Source of the DNA: an uncultured Kordiimonas sp.
Lineage (GTDB): Bacteria; Pseudomonadota; Alphaproteobacteria; Sphingomonadales; Kordiimonadaceae
Reading direction: 5' to 3'
DNA: 64,000 nt
Assembly (NCBI GenBank): GCA_947503625.1
Contig: CANNEK010000002.1
Coordinates: 744,001-808,000 of the forward strand
Shown piece by piece: positions 52,872-62,464 of this stretch. A program made the translations under genes and the position numbers. The notes beneath the pieces were generated by a model. That model was not told the origin of the DNA. It searched no databases and was given only the letters and a program-made list of their open reading frames with translations. Positions within the stretch are counted from its first letter, which is position 1. Each line of letters starts with the position of its first letter.

Positions 52872-53768
52872 CTATGCTGCGTCAGCGGTGCCAGTAACCA
52901 TTCGGCTGCTGGCAATGGCTGAGAAATAAACGTCTTCCAGTGTAGGGTTCGATGGCTCAAATCCGTCACCCGGATTGTCTGCTGTATTCACAAATATAAT
53001 AGTGCGCCCCATAGACAAGTGGGACGAAATCACATTGTGCGCCTTTTTGTGGGCGTCGAGTTCTGATTTGTCGATCTCCTTTTTCCATATAGCTCCCTTG
53101 ATGGCGCCTGTTAATTCGGCCGGGGTACCTTGGGAGATAATTTGTCCCCCTGCGAGGATCGCCATGTTCGGACACAGGTCCGCGACATCATCGACGATAT
53201 GCGTGGACAGGATAACAACAACCTCTTCGCCGATTTCTGCCAACAGATTGTGGAAGCGGTTACGTTCTTCAGGGTCCAGGCCAGCTGTTGGTTCATCAAC
53301 GATAATCAATTGCGGATCACCGATCAGTGCCTGTGCGATACCGAACCTTTGGCGCATGCCGCCGGAGTAGGTTGCCAGCTTTTTCTTCCTCACCTCGAAC
53401 AGGTTGGTTTGGACGAGCAAACCTTCCACGACTTCCTTTCGCTCTTTACCGTTGGTGATGCCTTTCAATACCGCGAGATGGTCCAGCAGGTCGTAAGCTG
53501 ACCCTCTGGGGTATACGCCGAAATCCTGCGGTAAATAGCCGAGTGTTCGCCGGATACTGTCCGGATCTTTTAAAACATCCAGATCGCCAAAAGTGATTGA
53601 GCCTGATGTTGGTTGTTGCAACGTAGCAATCGTTCGCATCAAAGATGATTTGCCGGCGCCGTTTGGCCCCAACAGTCCAAACATCCCCTTGGGAATATCC
53701 AGTGTTACGTTCCTAAGTGCCTGAACGCCGTTGGGGTATGTATGTGTTAAATTCTTGATAGAAAGCAT
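52872..53768 (-). CDS. ABC transporter ATP-binding protein (partner of the permease-peptidase)
   Basis: 298 residues. Walker A GPNGAGKSSLMR, Q-loop LPQDFGVYPRGSAYD, signature YSGGMRQRFGIAQ, Walker B LIIVDEPTAGLDPEERNR, H-loop LSTHIVDDV. This is the bacitracin/lantibiotic-type ABC-2 ATPase class. The C-terminal 70 residues are family-specific. Transcribed with the permease-peptidase, 11 bases apart. Confidence 0.95.
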   Translation of the reverse strand: MLSIKNLTHTYPNGVQALRNVTLDIPKGMFGLLGPNGAGKSSLMRTIATLQQPTSGSITFGDLDVLKDPDSIRRTLGYLPQDFGVYPRGSAYDLLDHLAVLKGITNGKERKEVVEGLLVQTNLFEVRKKKLATYSGGMRQRFGIAQALIGDPQLIIVDEPTAGLDPEERNRFHNLLAEIGEEVVVILSTHIVDDVADLCPNMAILAGGQIISQGTPAELTGAIKGAIWKKEIDKSELDAHKKAHNVISSHLSMGRTIIFVNTADNPGDGFEPSNPTLEDVYFSAIASSRMVTGTADAA

Positions 53769-53803
53769 TGTGAACCTCTCGCTTGTCGTTTGTTGTTATG
53801 ATG

Positions 53804-53817
53804 CTGTCTCCAGACAG
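53804..53817. promoter_or_regulatory. palindrome CTGTCTCCAGACAG in the divergent promoter region
   Basis: 14-base perfect inverted repeat (CTGTCT-CC-AGACAG), 35 bases upstream of the ABC ATPase start codon, in the 220-base gap shared with the YjiH-like gene. Typical size and place for a repressor operator. Confidence 0.45.
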
Positions 53818-53988
53818 TCTTATTTTGTTACACTAATTTATTATCGTAAAACAGAAAGTCAATCGCCATGTTTCAACAATGGGACGAGTACAGGTCGTCG
53901 TCTGACTTGTTCCTGTTGCAGCCGCCTGATAGCGTTTGCTTTGAAAAAGGTGGGTTTTGGCAGTGCGAGGGGCAGGGGCCTGAGACAT

Positions 53989-55359
53989 ATGGCTGATAAT
54001 GATATGCCATCGGCGTCGGGTATTCGTCTGGTGGGTCTTCTGAAATTTATCTTGCCTTCCTTGATTGGCATTTTCATTTTTCTCACACCGATCACTGTTG
54101 ATGGCAGAAGCACCATTGTCATGGGTGTGATCATGGACTTTGTAAGGGCCCCGTTCGAGCCGATTTTGGCAGAGTTACTGTTAAGTTTTATAGGTGCGAC
54201 AGTTTTGGGCGCAGGATATTATCTGGTCAGGCAGCCTGATTGGCATAATACCAGGCCATTGCTGTTCGCCATGTGTGATACCACCCCTTTCTGGTTTTTT
54301 ATGCGTCTGCTTGGTGCGCTCATTGGATTGGTAGTCTATTTTGAAATTGGGCCTGACTTGATTTGGGCTTCTGAAACCGGTGGAACGGTTTACTCCGTAA
54401 TTGGCCCAGGCCTGTTTTTTACTGTTTTGATTGCGTGTCTTTTCCTTCCTTTTCTGACAGATTTCGGCTTTCTTGAGTTTACCGGGACACTGCTGCGAAA
54501 ACCGTTTGCCAGGCTTTTTACCTTACCGGGGCGAGCCGCCATTGATGCCACGTCTTCACTGGTTGCTGCGGCTTCAGTCGGCCTGCTCATCACGCTCAAA
54601 CAGTATGAAGATGGCCGCTACACAGCACGGGAAGCGGCATCGGTCGCGACCAACTTCTCTATTGTTTCACTGCCGTTTAGCCTGGTGATCGCGACAACCG
54701 CCAAGCTGGATCACATGTTTTTCACCTGGTATCTGACAGTTATTGGCGGCTGCCTTGTTTGCGCCAGCATCATGGTCCGCCTGAAACCCCTGCGAACAAT
54801 TGCGGACACATATTATGCGCCGGTCGGGAAGCAGATTCATGAAGAGCGGGAAGGTGAGGTTTCGCTATTCAGATGGGCAACTGTTCAGGCCATTGCGAGA
54901 GCACAGAGTGCTCCCAGGCTTCTTCATCTTTTTAAGGGTGGTGCCCAGTCAGCACTATCGACACTGTTTAAACTCATGGGGCCCGCACTGGCGATTGCAA
55001 CAATCACAAGTATTCTCGTGTTCCATTCGTCTTTTTTTGATGTTCTGGCGTGGCCGATATACAGGCTATTGGACTTTATGGGCTTGCCGGAGGCCCAGTC
55101 AGTAGCGCCCGGCTTTATCGTTGGTTTTCTGGAACAGTTTACTCCAGCTGTTATTGCTGCCAGCATTGACGATGAAAGAATGCGTTTTATTCTTGCAGGC
55201 CTCTCGGTGTCACAACTGATTTACATGTCGGAAATTGGTGTCCTGATATTGAGGTCCAATTTGCCGCTCAGTTTTTATGACCTTTGCAAAATCTTTGCGC
55301 TTCGAACCCTTATCCTGTTCCCCATTTTTCTGGTTGCCGGTTTCGCCCTTATCGGATGA
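53989..55359 (+). CDS. YjiH-family membrane protein (nucleoside-recognition/Gate domain)
   Basis: 456 residues with about eleven transmembrane helices (for example LLKFILPSLIGIFIFLTPITV and FMRLLGALIGLVVYFEI). The middle, PGRAAIDATSSLVAAASVGLLITLKQYEDGRYTAREAASVATNFS, is the Gate domain shared with nucleoside transporters and spore maturation proteins (seen here only in parts). Function unknown. ATG at 53989 gives a normal family length; upstream frames to 53731 overlap the ABC ATPase gene. It abuts the convergent PQQ dehydrogenase. Confidence 0.82.
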   Translation: MADNDMPSASGIRLVGLLKFILPSLIGIFIFLTPITVDGRSTIVMGVIMDFVRAPFEPILAELLLSFIGATVLGAGYYLVRQPDWHNTRPLLFAMCDTTPFWFFMRLLGALIGLVVYFEIGPDLIWASETGGTVYSVIGPGLFFTVLIACLFLPFLTDFGFLEFTGTLLRKPFARLFTLPGRAAIDATSSLVAAASVGLLITLKQYEDGRYTAREAASVATNFSIVSLPFSLVIATTAKLDHMFFTWYLTVIGGCLVCASIMVRLKPLRTIADTYYAPVGKQIHEEREGEVSLFRWATVQAIARAQSAPRLLHLFKGGAQSALSTLFKLMGPALAIATITSILVFHSSFFDVLAWPIYRLLDFMGLPEAQSVAPGFIVGFLEQFTPAVIAASIDDERMRFILAGLSVSQLIYMSEIGVLILRSNLPLSFYDLCKIFALRTLILFPIFLVAGFALIG

Positions 55360-57507
55360 TCAGTTGCCGGCTTCTGCGACCGCATTTTGTGCCTGTGCAA
55401 CAACGTATGCCCGAATGGCCTCGATGTCTTCCGGTGTCAGCAGGTCGCTGAAGGAGATCATGCCGCTTTCCGCGAGCACCCCGTCGTTGACGACTGCGCG
55501 CCAGGCATCGGCGTCGCCGCTATAGTCTGACCATCTCAGGTCGGGCAAAACACCTGAACTGATCGCTATAGGCCCATGACACACGGCGCAGTTGCGGGCA
55601 TAATGCACGAGGCCCGCTTGCAATTTCTCCGGGCTACCAAAACGTTTCGCCCTTGCGGTGCGTTCGATCTCAGTAATATCAGGGTCGGGGATAACGCCTG
55701 TGCCCCCAAGTTTGAATGTCACCACCTTGCCAACAGTTGGCGAAACCTTTTCGTCATACGCGAGGCCAGTTGTCAGGGCATAGGCGGAGCCCCACCCGGT
55801 AGTGATAGTGACATATTGCTCGCTATCAATTTCGTATGTTGCCGGCCCTGACGCTCCACCTGATTTCAGATCATATGTCCACAAACGATTGCCCGTCGCG
55901 GCATTGTAGGCAGCGAAGGTGCCGTTCAGCTTTCCCTGGAAAACGAGCCCGCCGCCTGTCGAAAGGACACCGCCATTCCAGGCGTTCTCATGTTCGACTG
56001 TCCAGCGGGGCGATTGCGTCATGGGGTCCCAGGCTATCAATCGCCCCTTAAGGCTGGCACGCAGAAACTGCACAGTGCCGGGCGGCAGGTCAACCGCCAG
56101 CCCTGCGGCAAAGTCTGCGCCTGTGTTCCATTTCGCGGGCTTGGCTGCCCAGCGTGGGTCAAGGCCGTATGCTTGTGGAATTTCCTGCGCCGGAATGTAA
56201 GCGAGCTTCAGGTCCGGGCTGTAGGCCATCGGATGCCAATTGTGCGCGCCAAGCGCACCGGGCGATTGCATATAGGGTGCTGCAGCATAGCGCGCTTCCG
56301 GTATCTCAACGGGCCGACCGTTCGCATCCAGCCCTTTCGCCCAGTTCATGGGCACAAATGGTTTACCAGAAATAAATTCGCCCGTTTCGGCGTCCAGAAC
56401 GTAAAAGAAGCCATTTTTGGGTGCTTGCATAACAACACGGCGAGGTGACCCGTTTTCGCCTAACGGCATTTCTGCAAGGATAAGGGACTGCGTGGCAGTA
56501 TAATCCCAGCTATCGCCAGGCGTTGTCTGGAAATGCCATTTGTAACTGCCGGTTTTTGCGTCTACTGCCACGATGGAGGACAGGAACAGATTGTCTCCTG
56601 CAGATGGATCTCTGACAGTTCGGTTCCACGGTGAACCATTGCCAACACCGAAAATGACCTGATCGTTGACGTTATCATAAATGATGCTGTCCCATACGGT
56701 GCCGCCGCCACCATCGGTGGTCCAGGCACCATCATCGCCCCAGCTGATGTTGCCAACTGTCTGGAAAGCGGTATCTGATGCTGCCTCGTCCGGCTTTTTT
56801 TCCGCGTTTGGTACGGTGTAGAAGCGCCAGACGAGATCACCGGTGTTTACGTCATATGCCGAGACATAGCCCCGAACCCCAAGCTCGGCACCGCCATTAC
56901 CAATCAGTACAAGGCCGTTCACCAGGCGCGGTGCGCCGGTAATTGTATAGGGCTTGTCCTGATCGACTGTGATGCTGCTCCAGACAAGTTCGCCAGTGCT
57001 TGCGTCAAGCGCTTCAAGTCGGCCATCAATTACACCCACATATACTTTACCTTGATAAACACCGACGCCGCGGTTCACCACATCACAGCAGGCGTTTGCA
57101 CCAACTCGTTTATCAACCTGCGGGTCGTAGACCCACAGCTCTTCGCCAGTTCTTGCATCCAGCGCATACACATATGACCAGGCAGAGGTGACATACATAA
57201 CACCGTCGACCACGATCGGAGTTGCTTCCACACCCCGATTGGTCGCGAGATCATAGGTCCATGCGACCCCGAGTTCTCCGACATTTTGTGCTGTGATACG
57301 GTTCAGGGGCGAGTGACGTTGTTCGTCATATCCGCCGCCATAAGAGAGCCATTCCTGCCCCGGGCTGGTTTCTAAAATCCTTGCTGTATCTACAGCAGCA
57401 AATTCGGTTGCGGCATCGTTATTTTCATTGGATGCTTGGTTATTGCAACCCGTCAATGCAACGGCGCCAACGAGGCTCGTCGCCAGCCCAAAAGTGAAAA
57501 TCCGCAT
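55360..57507 (-). CDS. lipoprotein PQQ-dependent alcohol dehydrogenase with C-terminal cytochrome c
   Basis: 715 residues. Signal with lipobox LTGC (lipidated Cys21). An eight-bladed PQQ propeller fills residues 45-600, with the disulfide-forming Cys140-Cys141 (NACCDVV) over PQQ and W-D-Y in GDSWDYTATQ containing the catalytic Asp. The C-terminal heme domain has CAVCH (640-644) and a likely axial Met683 (ESGMISF). This is a quinohemoprotein (type II-like) alcohol dehydrogenase of the periplasm. Lipid anchoring is unusual for soluble type II enzymes. No PQQ synthesis genes are nearby. Confidence 0.93.
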   Translation of the reverse strand: MRIFTFGLATSLVGAVALTGCNNQASNENNDAATEFAAVDTARILETSPGQEWLSYGGGYDEQRHSPLNRITAQNVGELGVAWTYDLATNRGVEATPIVVDGVMYVTSAWSYVYALDARTGEELWVYDPQVDKRVGANACCDVVNRGVGVYQGKVYVGVIDGRLEALDASTGELVWSSITVDQDKPYTITGAPRLVNGLVLIGNGGAELGVRGYVSAYDVNTGDLVWRFYTVPNAEKKPDEAASDTAFQTVGNISWGDDGAWTTDGGGGTVWDSIIYDNVNDQVIFGVGNGSPWNRTVRDPSAGDNLFLSSIVAVDAKTGSYKWHFQTTPGDSWDYTATQSLILAEMPLGENGSPRRVVMQAPKNGFFYVLDAETGEFISGKPFVPMNWAKGLDANGRPVEIPEARYAAAPYMQSPGALGAHNWHPMAYSPDLKLAYIPAQEIPQAYGLDPRWAAKPAKWNTGADFAAGLAVDLPPGTVQFLRASLKGRLIAWDPMTQSPRWTVEHENAWNGGVLSTGGGLVFQGKLNGTFAAYNAATGNRLWTYDLKSGGASGPATYEIDSEQYVTITTGWGSAYALTTGLAYDEKVSPTVGKVVTFKLGGTGVIPDPDITEIERTARAKRFGSPEKLQAGLVHYARNCAVCHGPIAISSGVLPDLRWSDYSGDADAWRAVVNDGVLAESGMISFSDLLTPEDIEAIRAYVVAQAQNAVAEAGN

Positions 57508-57620
57508 TTGCGTGCCCCTCCCTGGTTCGCAGTCAATCAGTCTAACTTAGCTTCATTCACGGTAAAAACCAGCTTTGCCAGTTTCGCTGAAACAGCGCAT
57601 TGGTTGGGATTATGGGAAGA

Positions 57621-57638
57621 ATGTCATTAAATTGTAAC
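57621..57638 (+). promoter_or_regulatory. Pho box upstream of pstS
   Basis: ATGTCATTAAATTGTAAC matches 15 of 18 positions of the E. coli Pho box consensus (two 7-bp half-sites, TGTCAT and TTGTAAC, 11 bases apart). It lies 125 bases before the pstS start and should be where PhoB binds under phosphate limitation. Confidence 0.8.
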
Positions 57639-57763
57639 AGCTGGAAGTTAGGAGATCGCAACGCGCTGGACCGGCCACCTAACAATTTAATCATGGTGCG
57701 AAATCTGGATCGCCCGGCAAACGCATTGGCTGTGGTTCCTGACTGCCGTTGGAGAAATTCGTC

Positions 57764-58837
57764 GTGAGACGTTTTAATATCGCTGTCTGTTTCGCCAGCG
57801 CCATCTTTTTTGGCGCCAACGGCGGCAGTGTGTCCGCGGAAGACAACATCAGAGTCGTGGGGTCCTCCACCGTTTTTCCCTTTGCAACTGCGGCAGCCGA
57901 GGAATTTGGCAATACCTCGGTATTCAGGACACCTATTGTAGAGGCGACGGGTACCGGTGGTGGTCTGAAGCTGTTTTGTGCGGGAATAGGCAAGAATTTT
58001 CCTGACGTGGTGAACGCATCCCGCCGAATAAAAAAGGTGGAGATGGACGCCTGCCAGAACAATGGCGTAACCGAGGTTGTAGAAGTGAAAATCGGCTTTG
58101 ACGGCATTGTGCTGGCGTCGGCCAAGGGCGCACCGGCAATGCAGTTAAGTTTGCGAAACCTTTATCTTGCGCTTGCGGCGCGTGTGCCCGCGCCCTCCAC
58201 AGAAGGCGGCGTGGGCAACCTGATTGATAACCCTTACCGGCGCTGGAATGAAATAGACCCGACCTTGCCTGATCTGGAAATTTCTGTGCTGGGGCCGCCG
58301 CCTACGTCAGGTACTCGAGATGCTTTTAACCAAATTGTTATAGAAGGCGGGTGCAGAAGTTTTGCGGGAATGCAGGCACTTGAAACAGCTGATTTGTATC
58401 GGTTTATAGCGTTATGCAGGGCTGTCCGCGAAGACGGTGTCTATGTTGAGGCAGGGGAAAATGACAATTTAATTGTGCAGAAGCTTGTCGGCAACGACCG
58501 GGCTCTTGGCATATTTGGATACAGTTTTCTGAGCCAGAATGCAGACATTCTGCAAGCATACCCGATCTCGGCGGACGGTAATTTGTTTCTAGAGCCAACA
58601 TTCGACGCGATTGCCGACGGTTCTTATCCGATATCCCGCTCCCTGTTTTTATATGCCAAAAAAGCGCATGTGGGCGTTGTGCCGGGAATTCAGGAATATA
58701 TAAGAGAATTTATAAGTGAGCGTGCTGCGGGTGAGTTTGGTTATCTTCTTGATCGTGGGCTTATCCCCTTGTCTGATAGGGAGCGGACCCGGTCCCTCTA
58801 TTCTGTCAATAGTCTGGAGCACCTTGAGCTCAACTAA
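57764..58837 (+). CDS. pstS: phosphate ABC transporter substrate-binding protein
   Basis: 357 residues, exported (signal about 1-27, MRRFNIAVCFASAIFFGANGGSVSA). Binds phosphate in the periplasm: RVVGSSTVFPFATAAAEEFG and GTGGGLKLFCAGIG match the phosphate-binding loops, and PPPTSGTRDAF is the usual third contact. A GTG start at 57764 has GGAG nine bases before; TTG at 57749 is the alternative. Head of the pstSCAB-phoU operon. Confidence 0.9.
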   Translation: MRRFNIAVCFASAIFFGANGGSVSAEDNIRVVGSSTVFPFATAAAEEFGNTSVFRTPIVEATGTGGGLKLFCAGIGKNFPDVVNASRRIKKVEMDACQNNGVTEVVEVKIGFDGIVLASAKGAPAMQLSLRNLYLALAARVPAPSTEGGVGNLIDNPYRRWNEIDPTLPDLEISVLGPPPTSGTRDAFNQIVIEGGCRSFAGMQALETADLYRFIALCRAVREDGVYVEAGENDNLIVQKLVGNDRALGIFGYSFLSQNADILQAYPISADGNLFLEPTFDAIADGSYPISRSLFLYAKKAHVGVVPGIQEYIREFISERAAGEFGYLLDRGLIPLSDRERTRSLYSVNSLEHLELN

Positions 58838-58947
58838 GACGTAACATTCCCGCGCTATGAAAAAAGACTATGCTTTTTATCCATGCTATTGCGGTGCAAA
58901 ATTTTATTTGGATTTTCTGACCAACCTGTCTTCAAAGGCCCACTGAT

Positions 58948-60327
58948 GTGACCAACTCAACAATTCTAGTCCTGATTGCATTGATGGCAATGTTTGCCTT
59001 TGCATTTATGCGTCAAAAGTCTGTTGCTGTTGTTGGTGGAGCGACGGAGGCTTTGCATTCCCTACCGCGGTATCACGGTTATTTTGCAGCATTGTTGGTG
59101 CTTTTGCCCGGCCTTCTGGTTCTGGTCTTATGGCTTGCAACCGGCAAAATGATTGTCGAGAACCTGATTGTTTCCGGATTGCCGGACGAATTGGCCGCTG
59201 TGTATGCTGATCGCATTGATTTGTTGATAAACAGAATACGGCTGGTTGCAGAAAACGGGACTGGCGTTGAGTCGGATGAGAGCATTCTTGCCGCGGCCGC
59301 CAGGTTTAACCAGCTTTATGCACGAGGTATTATCGCGACTTTGGTATTTTCCTTCGCGGTCGGGGCTATCGGCTTTGTCCACGCATCAAGCAAAGTAGAA
59401 CCGGATTTCCGGGCCAGGAACAGTTTTGAACGTATCCTCAACGGTGTTTTGGCGACTAGTTCATTTCTGGCCATTGCAATCACACTTGGGATCGTCGCGT
59501 CGCTGATCTTCGAAAGTATCCGTTTTTTTCAACAGGTGCCTATTGAGGACTTTCTCTTTGGGTTGAAGTGGAGCCCGCAAACTGCTTTACGTGCCGATCA
59601 GGTTGCAGCTGAGGGTTCCTTTGGCGCTGTTCCATTGTTTGCTGGAACGTTTTTGATAAGTCTTCTGGCTATGTTGGTTGCGGGGCCCGTTGGACTATTC
59701 GCTGCCATTTATCTTACCCAGTATGCCAGCCAGCGAACCCGAAATATCGCCAAACCAGTGCTTGAAATACTCGCTGGCGTTCCCACGGTGGTTTACGGTT
59801 TTTTTGCCGCACTGACAGTAGCTCCCCTGTTTAGAAGCACCGGGGCTTGGTTGGGCCTGGACGTTGCCAGTGAAAGCGCACTGGCGGCGGGCCTGGTGAT
59901 GGGTATCATGATTATTCCGTTTGTTTCGTCTTTGTCGGACGACGCGATAACAGCAGTGCCAGAGTCGCTGAAGAGAGGCTCGCTTGCGCTGGGGGCAACA
60001 ACGGCGGAAACCATAACGAAGGTTCTGTTGCCAGCTGCTTTACCCGGCATTGCCAGCGCTTTTTTGCTCGCTATCAGCCGTGCGGTTGGGGAAACCATGA
60101 TTGTTGTCATGGCTGCGGGTATGCGCCCCAACCTGACGGCAAATCCACTTGAAGCAGTGACCACTGTTACAGTTCAGATTGTAGCGCTGCTGACTGGCGA
60201 CCAGGAGTTTGACAGCGCTAAAACACTGTCAGCTTTTGCATTGGGGTTGGCCCTTTTTGTGTTGACGCTAGTTCTCAATGTCTTTGCTTTGAGCATGGTC
60301 CGGAAATATCGAGAAGCTTATGACTGA
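58948..60327 (+). CDS. pstC: phosphate ABC transporter permease PstC
   Basis: 459 residues. The C-terminal 270 are a normal binding-protein-dependent permease with EILAGVPTVVYGFFA and the EAA loop PESLKRGSLALGATTAETITKVLLPAALPGI (in part). The N-terminal 190 residues carry extra transmembrane helices with a helical insert, as in alphaproteobacterial PstC, longer than E. coli PstC (319). GTG start. Overlaps pstA by 8 bases. Confidence 0.94.
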   Translation: MTNSTILVLIALMAMFAFAFMRQKSVAVVGGATEALHSLPRYHGYFAALLVLLPGLLVLVLWLATGKMIVENLIVSGLPDELAAVYADRIDLLINRIRLVAENGTGVESDESILAAAARFNQLYARGIIATLVFSFAVGAIGFVHASSKVEPDFRARNSFERILNGVLATSSFLAIAITLGIVASLIFESIRFFQQVPIEDFLFGLKWSPQTALRADQVAAEGSFGAVPLFAGTFLISLLAMLVAGPVGLFAAIYLTQYASQRTRNIAKPVLEILAGVPTVVYGFFAALTVAPLFRSTGAWLGLDVASESALAAGLVMGIMIIPFVSSLSDDAITAVPESLKRGSLALGATTAETITKVLLPAALPGIASAFLLAISRAVGETMIVVMAAGMRPNLTANPLEAVTTVTVQIVALLTGDQEFDSAKTLSAFALGLALFVLTLVLNVFALSMVRKYREAYD

Positions 60328-61654
60328 TTATCAGCCATTCGAGCATGAGCAGGATGATACTGGTGTAGACTGGAATTCGCCTGAAATGCAGGCACGGCTT
60401 CATCGCCGGAATATTGGAGACCGTTTCTTTCGTTTTGTCGGTTTCTTTGCCGTAACTGCGTCGGCCTTCTTCCTTGTATTTTTACTGGGCAATATTGCGC
60501 AAAAGGGCGCGTCCGGGTTTCTGCAAACCAGTATCGAGATTGACGTTGCTTTTGATGCCGATATCCTGCCAGATCCGACGAATCTCGAGAAGGATGCTTT
60601 TGCGGCCGCAGTTGCCCAGGTAAACATGCAGTATCTCATTCGACAGGCGCTGACTAACCGATTTCCGGAAGTGACAGGTCGGCGAGATACAACCAGATTG
60701 ACGCGCCTGTTGAGTAGTGGTGCTCGTGCGCAGTTACGAGACATTGTCATCAAGAACCCCGAACTTATAGGTACCACACACCGTGTGAGCCTTTTGGCCT
60801 CCGACGAAATTGATCAGGTGGTAAAGGGCAATACAGATGTCAGCGTTGATGAGGCAAACCGTAAGCTCACGGATATGGAGCTTGGTTGGTTGCAGTCTCT
60901 GGAAAGTGAAGGAAGGGTTACCAAAGATTTGCATACTCGCTTTTTAACGAGTGGCGATAGCCGGGAGCCTGAACTGGTTGGGGTTTGGGGCGCGGTTGCA
61001 GGTTCTGGCCTAACTCTTCTTGTTACCCTTTTGACGGCTTTCCCCATTGGGGTATTTGCAGCTATTTATCTGGAAGAGTTTGCCCCCAAAAACCGCTTCA
61101 CGGATATTGTGGAAATCAACATCAACAACCTCGCTGCCGTACCTTCAATTGTTTTTGGCCTTCTCGGGCTGGCGGTGTTTTTGGGGTTGATGGGTATGGC
61201 ACGGTCTGCGCCCCTTGTGGGCGGGTTGACTTTGGCACTTTTGACATTGCCAACCATTATTATATCCGCCAGGTCTGCTATTGCTGCGGTACCACCCTCG
61301 ATCAGAGATGCGGCTCGAGGACTGGGGGCGTCACCGATGCAGGTTGCTTTTCACCATGTTGTGCCGCTTGCAATGCCCGGCATCATGACCGGCACTATCA
61401 TAGGCATGGCGCGCGCACTTGGCGAGAGCGCGCCATTGCTGATGATAGGGATGGTTGCATTCATTGTTGATGTACCGGCCAGCATAAACGACCCGGCGAC
61501 AGTTCTACCGGTACAGATTTTCATATGGGCAGACAGCCCGGAGCGAGCGTTTATTGAAAAAACGTCTGCAGCGATAATGGTTTTGTTGTTTTTCCTGATT
61601 ACAATGAATGGCCTTGCAATTTGGCTGCGACAAAAGTTTGAGCGGAACTGGTAG
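60320..61654 (+). CDS. pstA: phosphate ABC transporter permease PstA
   Basis: 444 residues: an N-terminal DUF3333-type extension (a membrane helix near 35-60, then a large periplasmic loop to about residue 210), followed by the permease core with [20 protein letters not shown] and the EAA loop [31 protein letters not shown] (in part). Normal for alphaproteobacteria but about 150 residues longer than E. coli PstA. Coupled to pstC by overlap. Confidence 0.94.
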   Translation: MTDYQPFEHEQDDTGVDWNSPEMQARLHRRNIGDRFFRFVGFFAVTASAFFLVFLLGNIAQKGASGFLQTSIEIDVAFDADILPDPTNLEKDAFAAAVAQVNMQYLIRQALTNRFPEVTGRRDTTRLTRLLSSGARAQLRDIVIKNPELIGTTHRVSLLASDEIDQVVKGNTDVSVDEANRKLTDMELGWLQSLESEGRVTKDLHTRFLTSGDSREPELVGVWGAVAGSGLTLLVTLLTAFPIGVFAAIYLEEFAPKNRFTDIVEININNLAAVPSIVFGLLGLAVFLGLMGMARSAPLVGGLTLALLTLPTIIISARSAIAAVPPSIRDAARGLGASPMQVAFHHVVPLAMPGIMTGTIIGMARALGESAPLLMIGMVAFIVDVPASINDPATVLPVQIFIWADSPERAFIEKTSAAIMVLLFFLITMNGLAIWLRQKFERNW

Positions 61655-61655
61655 A

Positions 61656-62453
61656 ATGCTGGATATGGCGGAAGAAAAAGACTTGCAATCGACAGTAAAG
61701 CCAAAAGTGACTTTACGCGATGTCCACGTTCATTACGGCGATGTCCATGCCGTGAACGGCATTGATCTGGATTTGTATTCTGACAAGGTAACAGCGCTTA
61801 TCGGCCCGTCAGGGTGTGGCAAGTCGACTTTGTTGAGATGCCTGAACCGCATGAACGATACGATCCCGGATTGCCGGGTTGATGGCGAGATTTTGCTCGA
61901 TGGCAAGAATATCTATGATGCCAAGATAGATGTGGTGCAGTTACGTGCCAGGGTCGGTATGGTTTTCCAAAAACCAAACCCCTTCCCGAAATCCATATAC
62001 GATAACGTGGCTTATGGCCCCCGCATTCACGGTATAGCTGCCGACCGGACATCGCTGGACGAAATCGTGGAATCGTCCCTTGAAAAAGCGGGCTTGTGGC
62101 AGGAAGTTAAGGACAGACTGGACGACTCCGGGATCGCTCTTTCCGGTGGGCAGCAGCAACGCCTTTGTATCGCGCGCGCTATTGCGGTAAGTCCGGAGGT
62201 CATTTTGATGGATGAACCCTGTTCTGCACTGGACCCGATCGCGACCGCCAAAGTAGAGGCCTTGATCGACGAACTGTCCGGGCGATATGCTATCGTGATC
62301 GTTACACACAGTATGCAGCAAGCTGCCAGAGTGTCTCAAAAAACCGTTTTTTTCCATCTTGGGGAAATGATTGAGCAGGGTGACACGACGCAGATTTTTA
62401 CTGCTCCGCGAGAAGAGCGTACACGAGATTACATAACCGGTAGATTCGGATAA
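61656..62453 (+). CDS. pstB: phosphate ABC transporter ATP-binding protein
   Basis: 265 residues. Walker [14 protein letters not shown]-loop [21 protein letters not shown], signature [13 protein letters not shown], Walker [14 protein letters not shown]. All are PstB-specific in form. ATG at 61656 directly follows the pstA stop; ATG at 61665 is an alternative. Confidence 0.96.
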   Translation: MLDMAEEKDLQSTVKPKVTLRDVHVHYGDVHAVNGIDLDLYSDKVTALIGPSGCGKSTLLRCLNRMNDTIPDCRVDGEILLDGKNIYDAKIDVVQLRARVGMVFQKPNPFPKSIYDNVAYGPRIHGIAADRTSLDEIVESSLEKAGLWQEVKDRLDDSGIALSGGQQQRLCIARAIAVSPEVILMDEPCSALDPIATAKVEALIDELSGRYAIVIVTHSMQQAARVSQKTVFFHLGEMIEQGDTTQIFTAPREERTRDYITGRFG

Positions 62454-62464
62454 GGGTCAAGGCA

